NCBI RefSeq assembly: GCF_004827385.1
Contig: NZ_SRXN01000021.1
Coordinates: 1-64,000, forward strand
Direction: 5' to 3'
DNA length: 64,000 nt
Origin: Ensifer sp. MPMI2T
GTDB taxonomy: Bacteria; Pseudomonadota; Alphaproteobacteria; Rhizobiales; Rhizobiaceae
The notes beneath the pieces were generated by a model. The model worked only from the letters and a program-made list of their open reading frames with translations. It was not told where the DNA came from and made no database searches. Shown one piece after another: positions 50,956-58,596 of the stretch (the first letter of the stretch is position 1; each line of letters opens with the position of its first letter). Both the position numbers and the translations under genes were made by a program.

Positions 50956-53900
50956 ACAAGTTCAACCTCTCAGACTGGGCGCTCGAGCACCGCTCGCTCG
51001 TCTGGTATTTCATGATCATCTTCACAGTAGCAGGCGCATACGCCTACATGGCCCTCGGCCGCGAGGAAGATCCGTCCTTCACCATCAAGACGATGGTGAT
51101 CCAGGCCCAGTGGCCCGGCGCCTCCGCTCAGGAAGTGACGCAGCAGGTTACCGATCGCATCGAAAAGAAGCTGCAGGAACTCAACAATCTCGAACATACC
51201 CGCAGTATCACCACCGCCGGCCAGACGATCGTCTTCGTCGATCTGCTGCCGGAAACTAACGCAGCGGATGTGAAACCCACCTGGTCGCGGGTGCGCAATC
51301 TGATTGACGATATCACGCATGAGTTTCCGCAGGGCGTTATCGGCCCGTTCTTCGACGACCAGTTCGGCGATGTCTACGGCAATATCTATGCGTTTATCGG
51401 CGACGGCCTCAGTCACAGGGAATTGCGCGATTTCGCAGAGGACGCCCGAACGCAGATCCTCAAGATTCGAGACGTGGGCAAGGTCGACATCGTCGGTGCA
51501 CAGGACGAGGCCATTTATCTCGAATTCTCCACGCGCAAAATCGCAGCTCTCGGCATCGACCGCGCCGCGATCGTCTCCGCACTGCAGGCGCAAAACGCCG
51601 TGACGCAGTCAGGTTTCGTTGAGGCGGGACCGGAGCGCATCGCGCTGCGCGTCGGCGGCCGCTTCATCTCCGAAGACACCTTGCGCGGGATCAATCTCAG
51701 GGTAAACGACCGCTTCTTCCCGCTGACGGATGTCGCCAACGTCAGCCGCGGCTACGTCGACCCGCCAAGCTCGCTCTTCCGCTTCAATGGAAAGCCGGCG
51801 ATCGGGCTCGCGATTGGCATGAAGACAGGTGGCAACGTGCTTGCCTTCGGCGAAACGCTCGAAAAGACGATGGCCAGGATCGTTCAGGACCTTCCGGTCG
51901 GCGTCGCGGTCGAACAGGTATCCGACCAGCCGAAAGTCGTTCACGAGGCAGTCGGGGGCTTCACAAAGGCCCTGTTCGAGGCGGTCGCGATCGTGCTCGT
52001 GATCAGTTTCATCAGTCTCGGGTTAAGGGCCGGCCTGGTCGTGGCGATCGCGATCCCGCTCGTTCTCGCCATCACCTTTATGGTTATGCTCTATACTGGG
52101 ATTTCGCTGCAGCGAATCTCGCTCGGAGCGCTCATCATCGCGCTCGGTCTTCTCGTCGACGACGCGATGATCGCAGTCGAGATGATGGTGGCGCGGCTGG
52201 AATTGGGTGACAGCTTGAAAAAGGCCGCCACCTACGTCTACACGTCCACGGCCTTCCCAATGCTGACCGGCACGCTCGTGACCGTCGCGGGCTTCATCCC
52301 CGTCGCCTTCAACAAGAGCAGCGCTGGCGAGTTCACCTTCTCTCTCTTCGTCGTCATCGCCGTATCGCTCATCGTGTCCTGGATCGTTGCCGTATTGTTC
52401 ACGCCCCTGCTCGGCGTGACCTTGCTGCCCAAGACGATGAAGAAGCATGCCGAGCACAAGGGCTGGTCCGCAAGGGCGTTTTCGCGGCTGCTGCAATTCT
52501 GCCTTCGCTGGCGCTGGATAACGATCGTCGCCACGGCCCTCCTTTTCGCCGGATCGGTCGCCGGCCTGTCGATGGTGCAACAGCAGTTCTTTCCGAGCTC
52601 CGACCGGCCGGAACTCATCGTCGACTGGAATCTGCCGCAGAACAGCTCGATTGCCGAAACAAGCCGCCAGATGGCTCAGTTCGAGCGTGAGGTGCTGGCC
52701 GGCAACCCTGCGGTCGAGCATTGGTCGACATATGTGGGAAGGGGCGCGCCGCGCTTCATCCTTTCCTTCGACGTGCAGCCGGCCGACGTTGCCTTCGGGC
52801 AGACTGTCATCGTCACCAAAGGGCTCAAGGCTCGCGACGAGCTGAAGCGGGACGTGGAGGCTTATCTTCAGCGGACGTTTCCCGGAACTGATGCCTATGT
52901 GAAGCTCCTCGAAATCGGTCCGCCGGTCGGCAAACCGATTCAGTACCGCGTGTCCGGCGAGGACCTCCAAACCGTGCGCGATCTCGCACACAAACTGGGC
53001 TCTATCGTAGGCACTCATCCTTCCCTCAAGAACCTCGCGTTTGACTGGAATGAACCGGCGCGCGTCGTCAAGCTCGACGTGCTGCAGGACAAGGCGCGGC
53101 AGCTCGGCGTCTCATCCCAGGACATCGCCATGGCGCTCAACACCGTCGTACGCGGGGACGCGGCAACGCAGGTCAGGGACGACATCTATCTGGTCAATGT
53201 GGTCGGCCGGGCAGCAGAAACGGAGCGCGGATCGATCGACACACTGCTGGACCTGCAACTGCAATCCAGCAGTGGCCAGTCTGTCCCATTGTCCTCGGTC
53301 GCAAGGTTTCGCTATGAACTCGAACAGCCGACGATCTGGCGGCGCGATAGGCTCCCGACCATCACGGTTAAGGCCGGGATCAGTGATACGACGCAGCCCG
53401 CAACGATCGTGAAGGCGCTAGCCGGCGAGATTGCGGCGTTCGGGCAAACGTTGCCGATCGGCTATCACGTTGAAATCGCCGGTGCGGTCGAGGAAAGCGC
53501 CAAGTCGCAGGGTCCCATTGCGACGGTGGTGCCGGCCATGCTCCTCATCATGGCAACGCTCCTGATGATCCAGCTTCAGAGCTTCCATAGGCTGTTCCTG
53601 GTCTTCTCAGTTGCGCCGTTGGCTCTCATCGGTGTTGTCGCGGCTCTGCTTGTGAGCAACGCCCCGCTCGGCTTCGTCGCGCTGCTCGGCGTGCTCGCGC
53701 TCGTCGGCATCCTCATCCGCAACTCGGTGATCCTGATCGTACAGATCGAGGAGTTGCGCGCAGAGGGCCTGTCGCCGTGGAAGGCGGTCATCGAGGCGAC
53801 CGAACATCGCATGCGGCCGATCATGCTGACCGCTGCCGCCGCCACCCTGGCGCTGATCCCGATCTCGCACGAGATATTCTGGGGACCAATGGCCTACGCG

Positions 53901-54002
53901 ATGATGGGTGGAATCGTCGTGGGAACGGCACTGACGCTGCTGTTCCTGCCGGCACTCTATGTCGCCTGGTTCCGGATACCGCGTGAGATCGAGCAGAACT
54001 GA
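50952..54002 (+). CDS. RND-family efflux pump, inner-membrane subunit
   Basis: 1016 residues with the duplicated 12-helix RND plan. The first helix follows DWALEHRSLVWYFMI; LGLLVDDAMIAVEMM carries Asp403/Asp404 of the proton relay in TM4; the second half has VALLGVLALVGILIRNSVIL and HRMRPIMLTAAAATLALIP. Periplasmic porter domains lie at about 35-330 and 560-860. It exports hydrophobic or amphiphilic compounds with proton exchange. No outer-membrane factor gene is adjacent, so it must use one from elsewhere. One base separates its stop from the hydrolase gene. Confidence 0.97.
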   Translation: MNKFNLSDWALEHRSLVWYFMIIFTVAGAYAYMALGREEDPSFTIKTMVIQAQWPGASAQEVTQQVTDRIEKKLQELNNLEHTRSITTAGQTIVFVDLLPETNAADVKPTWSRVRNLIDDITHEFPQGVIGPFFDDQFGDVYGNIYAFIGDGLSHRELRDFAEDARTQILKIRDVGKVDIVGAQDEAIYLEFSTRKIAALGIDRAAIVSALQAQNAVTQSGFVEAGPERIALRVGGRFISEDTLRGINLRVNDRFFPLTDVANVSRGYVDPPSSLFRFNGKPAIGLAIGMKTGGNVLAFGETLEKTMARIVQDLPVGVAVEQVSDQPKVVHEAVGGFTKALFEAVAIVLVISFISLGLRAGLVVAIAIPLVLAITFMVMLYTGISLQRISLGALIIALGLLVDDAMIAVEMMVARLELGDSLKKAATYVYTSTAFPMLTGTLVTVAGFIPVAFNKSSAGEFTFSLFVVIAVSLIVSWIVAVLFTPLLGVTLLPKTMKKHAEHKGWSARAFSRLLQFCLRWRWITIVATALLFAGSVAGLSMVQQQFFPSSDRPELIVDWNLPQNSSIAETSRQMAQFEREVLAGNPAVEHWSTYVGRGAPRFILSFDVQPADVAFGQTVIVTKGLKARDELKRDVEAYLQRTFPGTDAYVKLLEIGPPVGKPIQYRVSGEDLQTVRDLAHKLGSIVGTHPSLKNLAFDWNEPARVVKLDVLQDKARQLGVSSQDIAMALNTVVRGDAATQVRDDIYLVNVVGRAAETERGSIDTLLDLQLQSSSGQSVPLSSVARFRYELEQPTIWRRDRLPTITVKAGISDTTQPATIVKALAGEIAAFGQTLPIGYHVEIAGAVEESAKSQGPIATVVPAMLLIMATLLMIQLQSFHRLFLVFSVAPLALIGVVAALLVSNAPLGFVALLGVLALVGILIRNSVILIVQIEELRAEGLSPWKAVIEATEHRMRPIMLTAAAATLALIPISHEIFWGPMAYAMMGGIVVGTALTLLFLPALYVAWFRIPREIEQN

Positions 54003-54003
54003 C

Positions 54004-55296
54004 ATGGCGATTTCCAGTCTCTCTTTCCCCGGGCGTCGTTTCGCCCGGGGGCAGCATGCCCGGCCGCACCGGACCACTGCGATACATGCGTTTCCGCAGC
54101 GGGCGCTTGCTTCGCTGTTGGTGCTTGGCCTCGTCGCACCCGGCTGCGCAACCCGGATGGAGAACGTCCTTCAGCCTCTTCAGGTGGCCGCCAGCGACGC
54201 CAATCGGGTGAACATGCTGGTGGCGACGACGCGCAAGTCATCAGACGATCCCGGTCGCCTCTATTCGGGCGAGCGTGGAACGGCGATCTCACTCAACAAC
54301 GTCACCGTCTCCATTCCTCCGGATCGAAACCGCAAGATCGGCGAGGTGCAATGGCCCTCGCGCATGCCGCCGAACCCGGAAAAGGAGTTTTCAGTCCTTG
54401 AAGTCGGCAAGATCGCCACGGAAGGGCAGGCACTCGCATGGTTTCGCAAGAATCGGAACGCCAAGCGGCAGGTGCTCATCTTTGTCCACGGCTTCAACAA
54501 CACCTATGCCGATGCCGTTTTTCGCTTCGCCCAGATCGTTCACGACTCAGGCACCAATGCGACACCGATCCTCTTCGCCTGGCCGTCGCGGGCTCGCGTT
54601 TTCGACTATCTCTATGATAAGGAAAGCGCCAACTACTCGCGGCGAGCCTTGGAGGACCTGATCCTCCAGGCGACAAGGAGCCCCGACGTCGCCGATGTGA
54701 CGATCCTTGCGCATTCGATGGGAACCTGGCTCGCCGCGGAGGCGTTGCGCGGCGTTGCCATGCGCGAAAAAGCAATCCCGGCCAAAATCAAGAATGTCGT
54801 GCTTGCGTCGCCGGACATCGATATCGATGTGTTTCGCCGCCAGTTCATCGAGATGGGACCCAAACGGCCGCATTTCGCGATCCTGACATCGACGCGAGAC
54901 AAGGCGCTCGAGGCTTCTCGCTGGCTGTCGGGCGGAGTTGACCGGGTCGGAGGGTCCGATCTCAGACCCTATGCCGCCGCGCTCGAGGAACTTGGCGTTT
55001 CGGTCATCGACACGAGCGCCATCGCCTCGAACGATCCGCTTGGCCATAATGCCTTCGCCGACAGCCCTGAGATCGTGCGTCTGCTCGGCCGGCGCCTGGC
55101 CGGTCAAACGCTTTCGGGAGGCGAGGTGACATTCGTGGATCGGGCAGGCGTGGCGGCAGCCAATTTCGCAGGTTCGGCAGCGCGCGTGGCCGTCGCGGCT
55201 CCGGCATCGGTCATTAGCGGCGAAGCACGCGAAGTGTTGAAACGCGAGCTTTCCCCCTCGACCGGGAAGATCGTGGACGGGCAGATCTCGTACTGA
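54004..55296 (+). CDS. Alpha/beta hydrolase, DUF900 family
   Basis: 430 residues. The N-terminus has a hydrophobic stretch ending APGCATRME (possible lipoprotein with Cys about residue 48, unusually far in). The DUF900 hydrolase core runs from VNMLVATTRKSS to about 310: VLIFVHGFNNTYADAVFRFAQI, PILFAWPSRA and the nucleophile elbow LAHSMGTW with Ser238. The C-terminal 100 residues look low in structure. Linked to the RND operon by a one-base gap, so it is co-expressed; a role in processing or detoxifying a pump substrate in the envelope is possible. Confidence 0.9.
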   Translation: MAISSLSFPGRRFARGQHARPHRTTAIHAFPQRALASLLVLGLVAPGCATRMENVLQPLQVAASDANRVNMLVATTRKSSDDPGRLYSGERGTAISLNNVTVSIPPDRNRKIGEVQWPSRMPPNPEKEFSVLEVGKIATEGQALAWFRKNRNAKRQVLIFVHGFNNTYADAVFRFAQIVHDSGTNATPILFAWPSRARVFDYLYDKESANYSRRALEDLILQATRSPDVADVTILAHSMGTWLAAEALRGVAMREKAIPAKIKNVVLASPDIDIDVFRRQFIEMGPKRPHFAILTSTRDKALEASRWLSGGVDRVGGSDLRPYAAALEELGVSVIDTSAIASNDPLGHNAFADSPEIVRLLGRRLAGQTLSGGEVTFVDRAGVAAANFAGSAARVAVAAPASVISGEAREVLKRELSPSTGKIVDGQISY

Positions 55297-55375
55297 GGTC
55301 AGGACCGCTGGGCAGTCCATCGCGCGGCGGCTGCCGCGCGAGGTCCCCGGATCCTTCGCGTGCGTGCGGTCCTGC

Positions 55376-55398
55376 CAGGGAGCGCTGTCTGCTCCCTG
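55376..55398 (+). terminator. Hairpin downstream of the RND operon
   Basis: CAGGGAGC pairs with GCTCCCTG around a seven-base loop, 80 bases past the hydrolase stop. No T-tract. Confidence 0.4.
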
Positions 55399-55438
55399 CC
55401 CGTGGAGTCATGCCCGCGAGGTGACCGATCTCGGTCCG

Positions 55439-55468
55439 GGCAAACTTGCCGTTCTCGGCAAGTTTGCC
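55439..55468. other. Perfect 13-bp hairpin
   Basis: GGCAAACTTGCCG and CGGCAAGTTTGCC flank a TTCT loop, a perfect stem with no following T-tract. Each arm also contains CTTGCCG/CGGCAAG and is followed by a further GGCAAG. It could be a terminator, a palindromic repeat or a protein-binding site. The rest of 55297-55670 has no gene. Confidence 0.6.
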
Positions 55469-55670
55469 GTGGCAAGCAGGTGGAGAAGGTAGGTGTCCCT
55501 CCTTAACCGTCTAATGCCCGGCTGCATAGCTGGCTGAAAGCGATGTAGTGACCTAACCAAAGTCCCCCCCTCCAACTCGCGACTTTTTGGGCCGCCGACC
55601 TTCAAACGGTGATCTCAATCAAAGTGTGCAGGACCTCGTTTAGGCAATATGTTCAAAAAGGGAGGCTGTC

Positions 55671-56282
55671 ATGCCGGAGCAAAGGAGTGTGCATTCCTAC
55701 CTGAGCTGGACCAAGGAACGTCTCGACGAGATGGACGCCGTATTGGCGTCGCTTGAGACCAAGACCGATCACGGGAAGACAGAGCTTCGACGCAGGGTCG
55801 ATCAACTGATGTCCGACTTGAGCAAGCGGCGCGACGAGTTTCAGGCCCAGGTCCAGGCACAGGCTGAAGCGGGCGAAACCGCCATAAAGGCCAGCAACGC
55901 ACAGCTGGAGTCGCTGTGGCACGGCTTCGAAGCCCAGGTCGAAAGCTATTTCGAGACTATCGGCGAGCAGATTGAGCAGCAACAAGCGACTTTCCGCAAG
56001 GTTGCCGCTGCGCAAGCAAACGCTTGGCGCGAGGCCGCGGACAAGCTCCATTACGAAGCGGCCAGGGTCGCCGCCGCTAGGCGCGCCGACATTGATGCGG
56101 CTATCAAGCAGATGAGAGTGGATGCGGCGGAGGCCGAAGCCCGACTGCAGAAATTGAAGCAGGCGGGAAGCGACTCCTGGATATCGATGAGCTCGGCCTT
56201 GTCGGAGGCGCGCAAGGCGTTCGATCAGGCGAACCAGCGGGGGTGGGATGCGCTCAAGCGCGCCGCTTTCCCGAGATCCTGA
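55671..56282 (+). CDS. Coiled-coil hypothetical protein
   Basis: 203 residues, almost entirely helical with heptad patterns: TKERLDEMDAVLASLETKTD, QVQAQAEAGETAIKASNAQLESLWHGFEAQVESYFETIGEQIEQQ, ADIDAAIKQMRVDAAEAEARLQKLK. Soluble, no signal peptide. GGGAGG precedes the ATG at 55671. Apolipoprotein-like helical proteins of this sort occur in rhizobia; function unknown. Not in an operon. Confidence 0.75.
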   Translation: MPEQRSVHSYLSWTKERLDEMDAVLASLETKTDHGKTELRRRVDQLMSDLSKRRDEFQAQVQAQAEAGETAIKASNAQLESLWHGFEAQVESYFETIGEQIEQQQATFRKVAAAQANAWREAADKLHYEAARVAAARRADIDAAIKQMRVDAAEAEARLQKLKQAGSDSWISMSSALSEARKAFDQANQRGWDALKRAAFPRS

Positions 56283-56464
56283 GCCGGGTTGCCGCGAGCC
56301 AACGATTTCAATGCGATGCCGTCACGCTTGGTGATGTCGTCGTGGAGCAGCAGTTGAAGTTGCCATAAAAGATGAGTTCTCGGCTGTGGCCGATTCCGAC
56401 TCGACGAGATCCCAGCCATGACAATTGACGACGGCCCTCCGAGCGACTTTCATTTAACACGTGA

Positions 56465-57251
56465 TTGACAGCCATGCGGGAGATTCCGCCGACCGAAGCT
56501 GACCTCCAAGGACTTCCCGACCGACGACGACTGGCGTCGGCTGCAGTTCACCACATTGCTGTACTATCTCTTCATGAAACGAATCCGGACAACGGTCTGG
56601 TTCGCGACAAGACGGCACCAGATGCCCCGGCAAGCATCGCGGCAATCGGCATGGCGTTGGCGGCGACCCCCGGTTGGCGTCGAACGCGGCATCATCATCC
56701 GCGAGTTTGCGGCGAAGATCACCCGCAGGGTGCTGCGATACTTGATGGAGCTTCCCCAGGGACCAGAGCCGGACGCATCTGGCTATAAGGGCTTCTTCTA
56801 TCATTTCCTGGACATGTTGGGGGTTCACTGCGAGCGACGGGCCGGTTGGGTCACGCGCGAGGTGAACGGGGTCAAGCGGGAGTTCTTCGACTACATCGCT
56901 CACGGTGCGCCGTTCCGCCCCGACGACGGGACGGTATCACCGTGGGTCGTCATCGCCTCCCTCCCTTTCGCGCCGGAGATCGTGATCCCGACGGCGGGCA
57001 ACTTTGCCACGATGAGCCTCGGGATGACGCGACTTTACGGCTTCGTGCCCTCGTTCAACCGGACGTTTGTTGCGGAGGATAGCCCCACCGGATGGTGGAT
57101 CAGCCCCTATCATTTTGGCATCGATCAGGGGCCGGTCGTCTTGATGGTCGAAAACTATCGCACAGGCTTGATTTGGAACATCATGCGCCGCTGTCCATGG
57201 GTAGTGTCTGGCCTGCGCAGGGCCGGCTTCTGGGGAGGGTGGCTGGAATAG
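56465..57251 (+). pseudogene. Deleted and frameshifted copy of the PF10091 glucanase gene
   Basis: Three pieces match the intact gene at 10519 in order. TNPDNGLVRDKTAPDAPASIAAIGMALA is in the frame of 56465. GIIIREFAAKITR...GPEPDASGYKGFFYHFLDM is in another. GWVTREVNGVKREFFDYIAHGAPFRPDDGTVSPWVV...LRRAGFWGGWLE continues to the end. About 190 residues between FHFLDI and the GFTASDG region, holding most of the active-site part, are deleted, and an upstream frameshift lies near 56570. The two copies are close relatives, so this is a duplicate that decayed or a second acquisition. Confidence 0.8.
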
Positions 57252-57468
57252 CATTGATCCTCCGCTGCCTTGAGCGTCAAGTTGGGCTCCGCCCGAATCG
57301 AATCCGGTGCGGGCTCCATATCCATCGACATCGGTTCAAGGATCGCGTCGAAGAAATCACGCATTCCGGAGATCTCCCTGTTGTTCATGCAGGTGATCGA
57401 ACGCTCGGAAGCAGGATGAGGATTTGGAGTTGTTCGAAGTGCAGCGTTCCGGCCTCTTTGTCGGCTGC

Positions 57469-58596
57469 CTACTGCATGGCGACGAGTGTTTTGCGAAAGC
57501 GAAAGCCGGACAAGACAAAAATCAGGGTGCTGATGACAGCTATCGCGAGCATCTGCGGCCATACTATCGCGAGGCCGGCGCCGCGATAGAGGACCGCCTG
57601 GGCGAAGCTGACGAAATGTGTCGTAGGCGCGAGCTGCATCACATTCTGGAGCCATTGCGGCATGGTTTCGAGCGGCGTGCTCGAGCCCGACAGCAACTGC
57701 AGGATCACGAGAATCGGGATACACAAGAGCCCGAACTGCGCCATAGAGGTCGTGAAGGTTGCAATCAGGATGCCGAGCGCCGTCACCGAGAACTGGTACA
57801 GCAGTGTACCTGCCAGGAACAGCCAGAGCGAGCCGGCGATCGGGACATGAAGGACGAGCTGCACGACGATCATCATGGACATTGCGGCCGCGAAGACGAT
57901 GACAAGGCCGTTCGCCCAAATCTTGGCGAGCATGACGTCGTTGGGTGTCACCGGCATGGAAAGGAGGTGTTCAATGGTGCCATGCTCGCGCTCACGGATC
58001 AAAGCGGCGCCGGTCAAGATGACCGACAGCATGGTGATATTGTTGATGATCTGCATCACCGACGTGAACCAGTGCGAGTGCAGATTGGGATTGAACATGA
58101 CGCGGAACACGAAATTGACCGGCAGCGAAGGTGCCCCGCTGGCGTTCTGGACATAGCTCAGGACCTGCTGGCCAATTATCTGCTGCAGGTCGCCCAAACC
58201 ATTGCCTGCAATGGCAATTGCCGTGGCATCGGCGTTGATCTGTACGCTTGGCCTCCGATTCGAAAGCAGGTCCTGTTCGAATTTCGGCGGGATTTCGATG
58301 ACGAAGATGAAGCGGTTGGAGTCCATGGCCGGACCAATTTCGCTGGCCGAGATTTCCTGCGGCGCCTGGAAAAAAGGCGGTAGGATGGCCTCCTTGATGC
58401 GCCTCGAGATTTCGGAACGGTCCTCATCGACGATGGCGACCGAGGCGTTGTAGACCTCGAGCTTGGCGCCAGTCGCAACCGCGTACACGGCGTAGGTGAA
58501 CGTGTAGAGGATCAGCACCAGCATGACTGGGTCGGCGCGGATGCTGTAAAGTTCCTTGACACCGAGTGCCAGAATATTGATGAGCCGCTTGCGCAT
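57469..58596 (-). CDS. ABC-2 type permease (YhhJ-like)
   Basis: 375 residues. The first helix MLVLILYTFTYAVYAVA is followed by a large periplasmic domain of about 130 residues and five C-terminal helices, with the ABC-2 motif REREHGTIEHLLSMPVTPNDVMLAKIWANG. It exports a compound across the inner membrane with the RbbA-like protein. Its start codon overlaps the stop of that gene (TGATG), so translation is coupled. Last gene of a three-gene exporter operon. Confidence 0.93.
   Translation of the reverse strand: MRKRLINILALGVKELYSIRADPVMLVLILYTFTYAVYAVATGAKLEVYNASVAIVDEDRSEISRRIKEAILPPFFQAPQEISASEIGPAMDSNRFIFVIEIPPKFEQDLLSNRRPSVQINADATAIAIAGNGLGDLQQIIGQQVLSYVQNASGAPSLPVNFVFRVMFNPNLHSHWFTSVMQIINNITMLSVILTGAALIREREHGTIEHLLSMPVTPNDVMLAKIWANGLVIVFAAAMSMMIVVQLVLHVPIAGSLWLFLAGTLLYQFSVTALGILIATFTTSMAQFGLLCIPILVILQLLSGSSTPLETMPQWLQNVMQLAPTTHFVSFAQAVLYRGAGLAIVWPQMLAIAVISTLIFVLSGFRFRKTLVAMQ

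Noticed and set aside
57424..58383. 319-residue plus-strand frame opposite the ABC-2 permease
   Set aside because: Antisense shadow rich in His, Asp and Arg without any domain.
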